A DNA stretch of 32,323 nucleotides from Alphaproteobacteria bacterium (GTDB taxonomy: Bacteria; Pseudomonadota; Alphaproteobacteria; Rhizobiales; Aestuariivirgaceae). The DNA lies in contig JAJRRY010000025.1 of assembly GCA_024279095.1 (NCBI GenBank), forward strand, positions 1-32,323. The letters are read 5' to 3'. Position numbers and translations under genes: made by a program. Shown here piece after piece: positions 9,194-17,427 of the stretch. Positions within the stretch are counted from its first letter, which is position 1; each line of letters starts with the position of its first letter. The notes under the pieces are model-generated. The model ran no database searches. It was not told the origin of the DNA and saw only the letters and a program-made list of their open reading frames with translations.

Positions 9194-9849
9194 ACATCAT
9201 CCTGTTCGGCCCGCCCGGTGCGGGCAAGGGCACTCAGGCGAAGCGCCTGGAGAAGAGTCGCGGCCTGATCCAGCTCTCCACGGGCGACATGCTGCGTGCA
9301 GCCGTGGCTGCCGGCACCGAATACGGCAAGAAGGCCAAGGAGGTCATGGAGAAGGGCGAGCTGGTCTCCGACGAGATCGTCATCAACATCATTTCCGACC
9401 GTCTGGATGAGGATGATGTGAAGAATGCGCCCGGCGTGATCTTCGACGGTTTCCCGAGGACCGTTGCGCAGGCCGAGGAGCTGGACAAGATGCTGGCTTC
9501 CAAGGGCATGAAGCTGGACGCCGTGGTGGTGCTGGATGTGGATGATGAGGCCTTGGTGGAGCGCATCACCGGTCGCTACACCTGTGCCAAGTGCGGCAAG
9601 GGCTATCACGAAAAATTCGAGAAGCCGAAGGTCGAGGGCGTCTGTGACGAGTGCGGCTCCACGGAGTTCACGCGTCGTGCCGACGACAATGAAGAGACGG
9701 TGCGCTCCCGCCTTGCGGCCTATCATGAGCAGACTTCCCCGCTGATCGCCTATTACGAGAAGGCGGGTATCGTGAAGAAGGTGGACGGTATGGCCGCCAT
9801 CGACGACGTGACGAAACAGATCGAGGAGGTGCTGGACTCCATCGCCTGA
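9190..9849 (+). CDS. adk: Adenylate kinase (long form with zinc-type LID)
   Basis: Adk interconverts ATP + AMP and 2 ADP. The 219-residue product has the P-loop GPPGAGKGTQAKRL near residue 7, the AMP-binding STGDMLRAA, the DGFPRT motif near residue 85, and a long LID. The LID carries two Cys pairs (CAKCGKGYH and CDECGS), the four-cysteine zinc-binding arrangement seen in many Gram-positive and some alphaproteobacterial enzymes but not in E. coli. The start overlaps the secY stop, so the two are probably translationally coupled. Confidence 0.97.
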   Translation: MNIILFGPPGAGKGTQAKRLEKSRGLIQLSTGDMLRAAVAAGTEYGKKAKEVMEKGELVSDEIVINIISDRLDEDDVKNAPGVIFDGFPRTVAQAEELDKMLASKGMKLDAVVVLDVDDEALVERITGRYTCAKCGKGYHEKFEKPKVEGVCDECGSTEFTRRADDNEETVRSRLAAYHEQTSPLIAYYEKAGIVKKVDGMAAIDDVTKQIEEVLDSIA

Positions 9850-9937
9850 TTTCCCGGACGTGACCGGAGGGCGCCCAGGCGGGTGCCTTTCGGTGCGGGG
9901 GTCATCTGAAAGCGGTCACAAGGGGCATATTTGCCGC

Positions 9938-9966
9938 TTGACGGAATCGGAAGGGCGTCCTAAGAG
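9938..9966 (+). promoter_or_regulatory. Candidate sigma70-type promoter upstream of rpsM
   Basis: In the 300-bp gap between adk and rpsM, TTGACG (9938-9943) is followed after 17 bp by TAAGAG (9961-9966). The -35 matches the consensus in 5 of 6 positions; the -10 is weak. It would drive the alpha part (rpsM-rpsK-rpoA-rplQ) with a leader of about 175 nt. No gene was recognised in the gap. This is inference from motif and position only. Confidence 0.4.
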
Positions 9967-10086
9967 ATGCTTTCCGAAGGCGTTCAGATGTCAGGCTTTC
10001 TGCAAGGTGCTCTTGCCCGGCAAGGCAGGGCCATGCAGGAGGCTTTTGCCCGTTTGAGGGTGCATCCGGGTTTCTGGCGCCGGCAC

Positions 10087-10149
10087 AGGAGAATAACCAA
10101 GAACATGGTTCTTGATGGGGCCATGTTCGCAGATCGATGAGGCAAGGAA
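10087..10149 (+). promoter_or_regulatory. rpsM leader: alternative hairpins and 11-codon upstream ORF
   Basis: Two overlapping hairpins are possible immediately before rpsM: CAAGAAC-ATG-GTTCTTG (10098-10114) and GAACATGG (10101-10108) pairing with CCATGTTC (10121-10128). They share bases and exclude each other. A short ORF (ATG at 10105, MVLDGAMFADR, TGA at 10138-10140) runs through both, in the same frame as rpsM and ending 9 bp before its GTG. An AGGAGA lies upstream at 10087-10092 but is rather far. In E. coli the rpsM leader is the S4 autoregulatory site; whether this one is equivalent is inference. Confidence 0.4.
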
Positions 10150-10518
10150 GTGGCCCGTATAGCAGGCGTCAATATTCCGACGAACAAGCGTGTGCTGATC
10201 GCATTGCAGTATATTCATGGCATCGGCCCGAAGTTCGCCCGGGAGATTCTCGAGAAGGTCGGGATCGATGACACCCGCCGCGTGAACGAACTGACGGATC
10301 AGGAAATCATCCAGATCCGGGAAGTGATCGATCGTGATTATGTGGTGGAGGGCGATCTGCGCCGCCAAGTGGCCATGAACATCAAGCGGCTGATGGACCT
10401 CGGCTGCTATCGTGGTCTGCGCCATCGCCGCGGTCTGCCGGTGCGCGGACAGCGGACGCACACCAACGCTCGTACCCGCAAGGGACCGGCCAAGCCGATT
10501 GCGGGCAAGAAGAAGTGA
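10150..10518 (+). CDS. rpsM: 30S ribosomal protein S13
   Basis: S13 in the 30S head contacts the P-site tRNA and the large subunit. The 122-residue product starts at GTG with the invariant [10 protein letters not shown], then [14 protein letters not shown] (helix-two-turn-helix), and ends with [35 protein letters not shown]. The GTG start is forced because an in-frame TGA lies four codons upstream (10138-10140). GAGG lies 7 bases before the start. The rare start codon and the structured leader suggest control of initiation. Confidence 0.97.
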   Translation: MARIAGVNIPTNKRVLIALQYIHGIGPKFAREILEKVGIDDTRRVNELTDQEIIQIREVIDRDYVVEGDLRRQVAMNIKRLMDLGCYRGLRHRRGLPVRGQRTHTNARTRKGPAKPIAGKKK

Positions 10519-10631
10519 TTTCGCGAATTCCGTGACCGTCGCATGAGGCGGTTGCGGATTTCGCAACTCGGATGCAGGGCGGGGAGGGGCATTCTCTCTC
10601 CGAATCTCACAGGCAAGGGAACAGGCAATCC

Positions 10632-11021
10632 ATGGCAAGGGATACCACGCGCGTCCGTCGCAGAGAGCGCAAGAATGTCACGACCGGTATTGCGCATGTT
10701 AATGCGACGTTCAATAACACGATGATTACCATTACCGACGTCCAGGGCAATACCATCAGCTGGTCCTCCGCCGGCAAGATGGGCTTCAAGGGCTCGCGCA
10801 AAAGCACGCCCTATGCCGCCCAGCTGGCTGCTGAAGATGCTGCCAAGGCGGCCATGGAGCACGGCATGAAGACCATCGAGGTCGAGGTGGCAGGTCCGGG
10901 GTCGGGCCGCGAGTCGGCACTGCGCGCGCTGCAGGCTGCCGGTCTGCAGATCACGGCCATCCGCGACGTTACGCCGATCCCGCACAACGGAACCCGTCCG
11001 CGCAAGCGTCGCCGGGTCTGA
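10632..11021 (+). CDS. rpsK: 30S ribosomal protein S11
   Basis: S11 lies on the 30S platform near the E site. I start at the ATG at 10632 ([23 protein letters not shown]), giving 129 residues, the usual length; the track's 10572 start adds 20 non-conserved residues. Family signatures include [45 protein letters not shown] and [18 protein letters not shown]. The 113-bp spacer from rpsM has a small GTTGCG-GATTT-CGCAAC hairpin. Confidence 0.97.
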   Translation: MARDTTRVRRRERKNVTTGIAHVNATFNNTMITITDVQGNTISWSSAGKMGFKGSRKSTPYAAQLAAEDAAKAAMEHGMKTIEVEVAGPGSGRESALRALQAAGLQITAIRDVTPIPHNGTRPRKRRRV

Positions 11022-11030
11022 CGGAAAGGT

Positions 11031-11061
11031 GTCTTCCGGCGCCTTGCGGCTGCCGGAAGAC
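11031..11061 (+). other. Strong intercistronic hairpin between rpsK and rpoA
   Basis: GTCTTCCGGC (11031-11040) pairs perfectly with GCCGGAAGAC (11052-11061), and the loop holds a further GCC/GGC pairing. It begins 9 bp after the rpsK stop. There is no downstream T-run, so it is unlikely to be a Rho-independent terminator. In E. coli rpsD sits in this position; here it is a 142-bp structured spacer. A role in mRNA processing or in uncoupling rpoA expression is inference. Confidence 0.5.
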
Positions 11062-11163
11062 TTCATCCGTCGCGCGGGGTGTCCGGCACCTTCGCGGCGA
11101 CGCAGGAACCACACAGAAGATCTCCCCGAACCACGGGGGCATCCCATTCAGGACGCTACGAAA

Positions 11164-12189
11164 ATGCAGCAGGTCAATCAGAAGAACTGGCAGGAACTCA
11201 TCAAGCCGACAAAGCTGGAGGTGATTCCGGGGCGTGATCCGGAGAAGAAGGCCACCATTGTGGCGGAGCCTCTGGAGCGCGGCTTCGGCATGACGCTTGG
11301 CAATGCGCTGCGCCGTGTGCTGCTTTCTTCGCTGCAGGGGGCCGCGGTGACCGCAATACAGATCGATGGCGTTCTGCACGAATTTTCCTCCATTGCGGGC
11401 GTGCGCGAAGACGTCACCGACATTGTCCTGAACGTGAAGGAAATCGCCTTCCGCATGCATTCCGAGGGGCCGAAGCGGGTGACTCTGAAGAAGGTCGGCC
11501 CTGCCGTGGTTACTGCCGGAGACATCGAGGAGACGGCCGACGTCGAGGTGCTGAACAAGGATCACGTGATCTGCACCTTGGACGAAGGCGTCGAGATTCG
11601 GATGGAGCTGACGATTGATACGGGCAAGGGCTATGTGCCGGCCGATCGCAATCGCACGGAGGATGCGCCGATTGGCGTGATCTTCGTGGATTCGCTCTAT
11701 TCGCCGGTGAAGCGTGTCTCCTACAAGGTGGAGAACACCCGTGAGGGCCAGGTTCTGGATTATGACAAGCTTACGCTGACGGTGGAGACCGACGGTTCCG
11801 TTTCTCCGGAAGATGCCGTGGCCTATGCGGCTCGCATCCTTCAGGATCAGTTCCAGATCTTCATCAACTTCGAGGAGCCCGCGCAGCAGGTCGTCGAGGA
11901 AGAGAAGCCGGAGCTGGAGTTCAATGCCGCTCTGCTGAAGAAGGTGGACGAGCTAGAGCTGTCGGTGCGTTCCGCCAACTGCCTGAAGAACGACAATATC
12001 GTCTATATCGGCGACCTGATCCAGAAGACCGAGGCCGAGATGCTTCGCACGCCGAACTTCGGACGCAAGTCGCTGAACGAGATCAAGGAGGTGCTGGCGC
12101 AGATGGGCCTGCATCTCGGCATGGAAGTGCCGAACTGGCCGCCGGAGAATATCGAGGAGCTGGCGAAGAAATACGACAGCAACTACTAA
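11164..12189 (+). CDS. rpoA: DNA-directed RNA polymerase subunit alpha
   Basis: RpoA dimerises to nucleate RNA polymerase assembly, and its C-terminal domain binds UP elements and activators. The start is the ATG at 11164 ([20 protein letters not shown], 341 residues), not the track's 11029, whose added 45 residues are translated spacer. The alpha-NTD signatures [23 protein letters not shown] and [16 protein letters not shown] are present. The alpha-CTD is seen as [21 protein letters not shown] and [21 protein letters not shown] (two HhH elements). Confidence 0.98.
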   Translation: MQQVNQKNWQELIKPTKLEVIPGRDPEKKATIVAEPLERGFGMTLGNALRRVLLSSLQGAAVTAIQIDGVLHEFSSIAGVREDVTDIVLNVKEIAFRMHSEGPKRVTLKKVGPAVVTAGDIEETADVEVLNKDHVICTLDEGVEIRMELTIDTGKGYVPADRNRTEDAPIGVIFVDSLYSPVKRVSYKVENTREGQVLDYDKLTLTVETDGSVSPEDAVAYAARILQDQFQIFINFEEPAQQVVEEEKPELEFNAALLKKVDELELSVRSANCLKNDNIVYIGDLIQKTEAEMLRTPNFGRKSLNEIKEVLAQMGLHLGMEVPNWPPENIEELAKKYDSNY

Positions 12190-12272
12190 TGCCGAATGGA
12201 GGAGCCGGCCGCATCTTCCTTGTATGGGAGGCTGAGGCGTCGGAGCCCCGGAGTTCGAGAAATTGCGCCTTT

Positions 12273-12299
12273 CCCGGGCGCGCGGCAAGCCGGCCCGGG
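12273..12299 (+). other. GC-rich hairpin between rpoA and rplQ
   Basis: CCCGGGC (12273-12279) pairs with GCCCGGG (12293-12299), enclosing an inner CGGC-AA-GCCG stem. It lies in the 136-bp spacer about 25 bp before the rplQ start, with no T-run after it. It is likely an RNA stability or processing structure, by inference. Confidence 0.45.
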
Positions 12300-12325
12300 A
12301 CGAAAAGATCCAGGAGTTTGGAAAA

Positions 12326-12775
12326 ATGCGTCACAGGAACAAGGGCCGGAAGCTCAATCGCACTCATGAACATCGCAAGGCCATGTTCGCGAACATGGCT
12401 GCTGCCCTGATCAAGCATGAGCAGATCGTGACCACGCTGCCCAAGGCCAAGGAGCTGCGCGGTATCGTGGACAAGCTGATCACACTTGCCAAGAAGGGGC
12501 AGCAGGGCAACCGTCTGCACTACTATCGTCTGGCCATTGCCCGACTGCAGGGCAAGGAGGCCGAGGCGAAGAAGCTTTTCGACGTGCTGGCTTCGCGTTA
12601 TGCGGAGCGCAACGGTGGATATACGCGTGTTCTGAAGGCCGGTTTCCGCTATGGTGACAATGCGCCGATGGCGGTCATCGAGCTGGTGGACCGGGATCCG
12701 GTGGCCCGGGGGGCAGAGGATCGCGCCCGCATGGCCGAAGAGGAAGGCGAAGAGGTGGTGGAAGCCACTGAATGA
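12326..12775 (+). CDS. rplQ: 50S ribosomal protein L17
   Basis: L17 sits near the peptide exit. I start at the ATG at 12326 ([25 protein letters not shown], 149 residues) with CAGGAG upstream; the track start at 12263 adds 21 unconserved residues. The family core includes [27 protein letters not shown], then [28 protein letters not shown]. An acidic tail ([14 protein letters not shown]) extends it past the E. coli length, as in other alphaproteobacteria. It is the last gene of the cluster. Confidence 0.97.
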   Translation: MRHRNKGRKLNRTHEHRKAMFANMAAALIKHEQIVTTLPKAKELRGIVDKLITLAKKGQQGNRLHYYRLAIARLQGKEAEAKKLFDVLASRYAERNGGYTRVLKAGFRYGDNAPMAVIELVDRDPVARGAEDRARMAEEEGEEVVEATE

Positions 12776-12806
12776 GGCCTTTGGTGGCGTCATTGATCGT
12801 GACATG

Positions 12807-12845
12807 AAGGCTCCACGCTTCTGGCGTGGAGCCTTTTCCGTTTGA
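12807..12845 (+). terminator. Intrinsic terminator of the ribosomal protein cluster
   Basis: GGCTCCACGC (12809-12818) pairs perfectly with GCGTGGAGCC (12824-12833) around a 5-nt loop. Two A-T pairs extend the stem to 12 bp, and TTTTCCGTTT follows. It lies about 30 bp after the rplQ stop and closes the plus-strand operon before the convergent creA-like gene. Confidence 0.92.
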
Positions 12846-12861
12846 ATGCTGCCGCGACAGC

Positions 12862-13398
12862 TTATTCCAGGAAATTGGCGCAGCGTGGGGCAGGTTTGTC
12901 ACCCCAAGGCATGATGGGCACCGTGGATACGGAATTCTTGGGGCTGCCCTCGATCAGCTTGTTCGTATAAGTCAGATAGACCAGCACGTTGCGTTTCGGG
13001 TCGCAGCCGCGCACGATGTGCAGCTTCTTGAAGAACAGCGAGCGGCGCTCACGGTACATGTCGTCGCCCTGTTCGAACTTGCCGCGGAAGTGGATGGGGC
13101 CGATCTGCCTGCAGGCGAGAGAGACATCGGAACGCTCTTCGGCCAGTCCGGCCCAGCCCTTCCAGCCGCCGATCTCCGGCGCTGCGAAGTGGCATGCCAC
13201 GCCTTCCACAAGTGGATCGTCTATGGCATAGACGCGGATGTAGGCGTCCGGGGAGAGTAACCGGAATACCGTGCGTTTCTTGAAAATCATTTCCGGTTCC
13301 CCTTCCTCCGCTGCTGTGGCCGGTGCAGGGAGCACCGACAGGAGGATGGCGGCCAGCAGCGCGCTGGTCACGCCCATGAGAGAAAGGTATCGCTTCAC
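12862..13398 (-). CDS. CreA family protein (secreted, function unknown)
   Basis: The 178-residue product resembles E. coli CreA, a conserved protein of unknown function. An N-terminal signal peptide is visible (a basic start MKRYLS, a hydrophobic stretch to about residue 24, and a likely cleavage after APATA). The mature part has family features: PDAYIRVYAIDDPLVEGVACH, GGWKGWAGLAEERSDVSLACRQIGPI, KRNVLVYLTYTNKLIEGSPKNS and VPIMPWG. It starts with GTG, preceded by a very strong AAGGAGGT that overlaps the end of the metC-like gene 4 bp upstream, so the two form one transcription unit. The E. coli creABCD context is absent. Confidence 0.88.
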   Translation of the reverse strand: MKRYLSLMGVTSALLAAILLSVLPAPATAAEEGEPEMIFKKRTVFRLLSPDAYIRVYAIDDPLVEGVACHFAAPEIGGWKGWAGLAEERSDVSLACRQIGPIHFRGKFEQGDDMYRERRSLFFKKLHIVRGCDPKRNVLVYLTYTNKLIEGSPKNSVSTVPIMPWGDKPAPRCANFLE

Positions 13399-13402
13399 GG
13401 AT

Positions 13403-14578
13403 TCAGACCTCCTTCATCTTTTCGAAGGCGGCTGAAAGGTCGGCGATGAGGTCGCCGGGATCCTCCAGCCCGATGTGCAGACGCAGGGAAGGCCCTTCAT
13501 GTGGCCATTCCATGGCAGTGCGCGCACCGGGCGACCGCGGATCGAACCGCAGGACCAAGCTCTCATAGCCACCCCAAGAGGCGCCAATACCGAACAGCTC
13601 CAGCGCGTTGACGAAGGCATGCAGGGCCTTTTCGGAAATCGGCTTCAGAACGAAGGAAAACAAGCCGCAGGCTCCAGTAAAGTCGCGCTTCCAGAGGTCA
13701 TGGCCGGGGGCTCCGGGCAAGGCAGGATAGAGGACCGTTTCCACCTCCGTCCGGTCCCGCAGCCAGCCGGCCACGGCAAGGGCATTTTCCATGTGCCGGA
13801 CCATGCGGACATCCAGTGTCCGCATGCCGCGCAGGACGAGATAGGCGTCGTCCGGCCCCACGCACTGGCCAAGGTCCTTGTGCGTCTTGCCGATGCGTTC
13901 CTCCATGTCTTCCGTGACCGTGATCGAGCCCATGAGAACATCGGAGTGACCGGCGTAATACTTTGTGGCGGCTTGAATGGATATGTCACAACCGGCGGCG
14001 AAGGCATCGAAATGCCAGCCTGCGGACCAAGTATTGTCAATGGCCACCGGAACGCCCTTGCGATGCGCGGCCTGGGCCAGAGCCGGCACGTCCTGGACTT
14101 CCATTGTGAGCGAACCGGGAGACTCCAGAAAGACAAGGGAGGTCTGCGGCCGGATGCGGGCTTCCAGCTCTTCCGCGGTGATGCGCGGATCGAAGTATTC
14201 GGCCGTGACGCCGAAACGGCCCAGAAGCCGGTCGGCTGCGCGGCGGGTCGGGCCATATACGGAGTCGGAGAGCAGCACGTGGGATCCTTTTTCCGTCATG
14301 CCTAGAAGCAGGGTGGAAATCGCGGCGAGCCCCGAAGGGGTCAGGAACGAGCGGTGTCCGCCTTCCACCTGCGCGATCATGCTTTCCAGGGCGCGGGTGG
14401 TTGGTGTGCCGTATCTCCCGTAGGGATATCCTCTGGAGCCGGTTTCATAGTCTTCCAGCGTGTCGGCGAGGATCGTCGAGGCGTGATAGACCGCCGGATT
14501 GACGACCCCGTGCTCCGAAAAGGCCCGGGTCGCATGGGCCAGCATCGTCCTTCGATCATGATTGCGGGATGTGGACAT
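13403..14578 (-). CDS. metC: Cystathionine beta-lyase (PLP-dependent, Cys/Met metabolism family)
   Basis: This fold-type I PLP enzyme of the Cys/Met family is predicted to cleave cystathionine to homocysteine, pyruvate and ammonia. Signatures are YGRYGTPTTRALE near residue 50, SGLAAIS, DNTWSAGWHFDAFAAGCDISIQAATKYYAGHSDV with the PLP lysine (TKYYAGH), and GLEDPGDLIADL at the C-terminus. I start at the ATG at 14578 (MSTSRNHDRRTM, 391 residues), because GGAGA lies six bases upstream; the track adds 17 residues. Beta-lyase, rather than gamma-lyase or gamma-synthase, is inferred from the CBL-like GxGxSWGGYESL segment (GIGASWGGYESLV) and is likely but not certain. It is followed directly by the creA-like gene. 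I saw no SAM riboswitch in its leader. Confidence 0.88.
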   Translation of the reverse strand: MSTSRNHDRRTMLAHATRAFSEHGVVNPAVYHASTILADTLEDYETGSRGYPYGRYGTPTTRALESMIAQVEGGHRSFLTPSGLAAISTLLLGMTEKGSHVLLSDSVYGPTRRAADRLLGRFGVTAEYFDPRITAEELEARIRPQTSLVFLESPGSLTMEVQDVPALAQAAHRKGVPVAIDNTWSAGWHFDAFAAGCDISIQAATKYYAGHSDVLMGSITVTEDMEERIGKTHKDLGQCVGPDDAYLVLRGMRTLDVRMVRHMENALAVAGWLRDRTEVETVLYPALPGAPGHDLWKRDFTGACGLFSFVLKPISEKALHAFVNALELFGIGASWGGYESLVLRFDPRSPGARTAMEWPHEGPSLRLHIGLEDPGDLIADLSAAFEKMKEV

Positions 14579-14838
14579 CTGTTTCTCCATATCATGAACG
14601 TGCATCCTGTGATGCGGGAGGGTGGTCATTCATGCTGGAAAGTGTCAATCGGCCATTCCATGAAGAGGAAGGCTGGTCCCGACGATTGCCATCATGTGGT
14701 CCGCGTCTCCCGCTTCCAGGTTGTTGGAGAGGGGGATGTCTGCGTCTCAATGGTGAGGGCGTTTGGCGGTTTCCCTTGATGCAGGTTCGATGATAGATAA
14801 GGAGCACCCGAACCACCGTTTCGTACCCGGGAATCAAC

Positions 14839-16083
14839 ATGGACAGCGACGAATTCTACCGCATCAAGCGTCTTCCTCCCTATGTTTTCGAGCAGGTCAA
14901 TCGCCAGAAGGCGGCCCTGCGGGCGAAAGGGGCCGACATTATCGATCTCGGCATGGGCAATCCGGACCTGCCGACGCCGGAGCACATCAATGCCAAGCTG
15001 ATCGAGACGGTGGGCAAGCCCCGCACCAATCGCTATTCCGCATCGCGCGGCATTCCGGGGCTCAGGCGTGCCCAGGCAGCCTATTACGAACGCCGATTCG
15101 GCGTGAAGCTCGATCCGGAAACGCAGGTGGTGGCTACGCTGGGCTCCAAGGAGGGGTTTGCCAACATGGCGCAGGCGATTACTGCGCCGGGTGATGTGAT
15201 TCTTGCGCCCAATCCCACCTATCCCATTCATGCCTTCGGCTTTCTCATTGCCGGAGGCACCATCCGGCAGGTGCCGGCAGAGCCGGGCAGCGCCTTTTTC
15301 GAGGCTCTGCACCGGGCGGTGAACCATTCCGTGCCGAAGCCTCTGGCCGTGGTGCTGAACTATCCGTCAAACCCCACTGCCTACGTTGCGGATCTGGATT
15401 TCTACCGCGAGGTGGTGAGCTTCGCACGTCGTCATGATCTGATCGTGCTGTCGGATCTGGCTTATGCGGAGATCTATTTCACCGATACTCCGCCCCCTTC
15501 CATTCTCCAGATCCCGGAGGCCTTCGAGGTGGCCGTGGAGTTCACCTCGCTGTCGAAGACCTATTCCATGCCCGGCTGGCGCATCGGCTTCGCAGTCGGA
15601 AACGAGCGGCTTATTGCGGCGCTGGCGCGGGTGAAGTCCTATCTCGACTATGGTGCCTTCACGCCCATCCAGGTTGCGGCTGCCGCAGCGTTGAACGGTC
15701 CGCAGGACTGTGTTGACGAGGCGCGTCGCATCTATCGCAGGCGCCGCGACGTTCTGGTGGAAGCCTTCGGCCGTGCCGGCTGGGAGATTCCGCCGCCTCC
15801 GGCGACGATGTTCGCCTGGGCACCGCTGCCGGAGCCCTTCCGCAGTGCCGGCATGGGCTCGCTGGAGTTCGCCAAGCTGTTGCAGGAGGAGGCGCATGTG
15901 GCTGTTTCGCCCGGCGTCGGCTTCGGCGAGGACGGCGAGGGTTTTGTGCGCATCGCGCTTGTGGAAAACGAACAGCGTATCCGGCAGGCGGCGCGCAACA
16001 TCCGTAGATTTCTTGAAAAGCACGGACGGGCAGCCCATAAGGGCGCGAAGTCCGACCAGAAAGAGGTGAATCAGGCGTCATGA
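14839..16083 (+). CDS. alaC: Alanine-synthesising aminotransferase, AlaC type
   Basis: The 414-residue class I/II aminotransferase resembles E. coli AlaC (pyruvate to alanine with glutamate) throughout. Motifs are RLPPYVFEQVN at the start, IDLGMGNPDLPTP, NRYSASRGIPGLRRA, PNPTYPIHAFGFLIAGG, NYPSNPTA, the PLP lysine in SLSKTYSMPGWRIGF near residue 240, and the C-terminal VSPGVGFGEDGEGFVRIALVENEQRIRQA. Members are often labelled LL-diaminopimelate aminotransferase in databases; the AlaC assignment is by similarity from memory. GGGAA precedes the ATG. It overlaps hom by ATGA, so the two are translationally coupled, an arrangement common in alphaproteobacteria. Confidence 0.88.
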   Translation: MDSDEFYRIKRLPPYVFEQVNRQKAALRAKGADIIDLGMGNPDLPTPEHINAKLIETVGKPRTNRYSASRGIPGLRRAQAAYYERRFGVKLDPETQVVATLGSKEGFANMAQAITAPGDVILAPNPTYPIHAFGFLIAGGTIRQVPAEPGSAFFEALHRAVNHSVPKPLAVVLNYPSNPTAYVADLDFYREVVSFARRHDLIVLSDLAYAEIYFTDTPPPSILQIPEAFEVAVEFTSLSKTYSMPGWRIGFAVGNERLIAALARVKSYLDYGAFTPIQVAAAAALNGPQDCVDEARRIYRRRRDVLVEAFGRAGWEIPPPPATMFAWAPLPEPFRSAGMGSLEFAKLLQEEAHVAVSPGVGFGEDGEGFVRIALVENEQRIRQAARNIRRFLEKHGRAAHKGAKSDQKEVNQAS

Positions 16084-17411
16084 GCGAACCGCTGAAGATC
16101 GGCCTGGCCGGCCTTGGGACCGTAGGGGTGGGGGTGCTTGACCTGCTGCGGGCCCACGAAGATCTGCTGGAGCGTCGCTGCGGCCGACGCATCGAGATTG
16201 TGGCCGTGTCGGCGCGCTCCAGAAAGAAACGTCGTGGCGATCACGACATGGACCGCTACGTATGGTTCGATGACCCTGTCGCCATGGCGCGGTCGGAAGG
16301 AATTGACGTGCTCGTGGAGCTCATGGGCGGCGAGGACGGGCCCGCCAAGGCTGCCGTAGAGGCTGCCCTTTCTGCTGGTCATCACGTTGTGACGGCCAAC
16401 AAGGCGCTGCTGGCTCATCACGGTACGGCGCTTGCCCGGCTGGCCGAGGAGAACGGCGTGGCGCTCAACTTCGAGGCCGCAGTCGCTGGTGGCATCCCCA
16501 TCGTTAAGACCATGCGCGAAGCGCTGGCCGGCAACCGCGTCAGCCGTGTTTTCGGCATCCTGAACGGCACCTGCAACTACATCCTCACCAAGATGGAAGA
16601 CGAGGAGCGCGACTTTGCAGACGTGCTGAAAGAGGCGCAGGATCTGGGCTATGCCGAGGCCGATCCGACCTTCGACATCGGTGGTTTCGATGCGGCGCAC
16701 AAGCTTTCCATCCTCACGTCCCTGGCTTTTGGCACCGAGATCAATTTTACCGACGTCTACGTCGAGGGGATCGAGAACATCACCCTGAACGACATTCGCT
16801 ATGCTCGCGGTCTGGGCTACCGCATCAAGCTGCTGGGTGTGGCCGCAGATACCGGGGAGGGGATCGAGCAGCGCGTCCATCCGACGCTTGTACCGATTGG
16901 CTCTCCCATTGCCGAGGTCAACGGCGTGTTCAACGCGGTGGTGGTGCAGGGCGACTTCGTGGACGATGTGATGCTGTCCGGTCGTGGTGCCGGGGCGCAT
17001 CCCACGGCTTCCGCCGTGGTGGCCGACATTGCCGACATTGCGCGTGGCAATGCGGTACCGCCGCTGGGCATTCCCGCAGACCGTCTGGAAAAATGCACCC
17101 GTGCGCGCATGCGGGCTCATGAAGGCGGCTATTACGTGGCCATGGAGCTGCCGGATCGACCGGGGCAGGTGGCTGCGGTGGCGCGTGCTTTCGCTGACGA
17201 AAACATCTCCATCGAGAGCATCGTGCAGAAGGGGCGGGCGATCTCCCGCACCGTTCCATTGCGTGACGGAGAGACGGCGGAGCAGACTGCGCCCTTCATC
17301 CTCATCACACATGATACGCTGGAAAGCGCCATGCGTGCGGCCTTGGAACGGATTGAACGCGAGGGTTACTGCGTCGGTCGCCCGCGCATGATTCGCATCG
17401 AGCGGTTCTGA
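16080..17411 (+). CDS. hom: Homoserine dehydrogenase
   Basis: Hom reduces aspartate semialdehyde to homoserine in the Thr/Met/Ile pathway. The 443-residue monofunctional enzyme has the Rossmann motif GLAGLGTVGVGV at the N-terminus, TANKALLAHHG, the NAAVAGGIPIV-like EAAVAGGIPIVKTMRE, GILNGTCNYIL and the catalytic region AEADPTFDIGGFDAAHKLSILTSLAFG. A C-terminal ACT domain (YYVAMELPDRPGQVAAVARAFADENISIESIVQ, residues about 350-430) suggests feedback control by threonine. The ATG overlaps the alaC stop. Its product could feed the methionine branch with the nearby metC-like gene. Confidence 0.97.
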   Translation: MSEPLKIGLAGLGTVGVGVLDLLRAHEDLLERRCGRRIEIVAVSARSRKKRRGDHDMDRYVWFDDPVAMARSEGIDVLVELMGGEDGPAKAAVEAALSAGHHVVTANKALLAHHGTALARLAEENGVALNFEAAVAGGIPIVKTMREALAGNRVSRVFGILNGTCNYILTKMEDEERDFADVLKEAQDLGYAEADPTFDIGGFDAAHKLSILTSLAFGTEINFTDVYVEGIENITLNDIRYARGLGYRIKLLGVAADTGEGIEQRVHPTLVPIGSPIAEVNGVFNAVVVQGDFVDDVMLSGRGAGAHPTASAVVADIADIARGNAVPPLGIPADRLEKCTRARMRAHEGGYYVAMELPDRPGQVAAVARAFADENISIESIVQKGRAISRTVPLRDGETAEQTAPFILITHDTLESAMRAALERIEREGYCVGRPRMIRIERF

Positions 17412-17427
17412 ACAGGGAGCTACCGTC

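Noticed and set aside
14579-14838. Possible SAM riboswitch upstream of the metC-like gene
   Set aside because: I looked for SAM-II-like pseudoknot features on the minus strand and found no convincing match.
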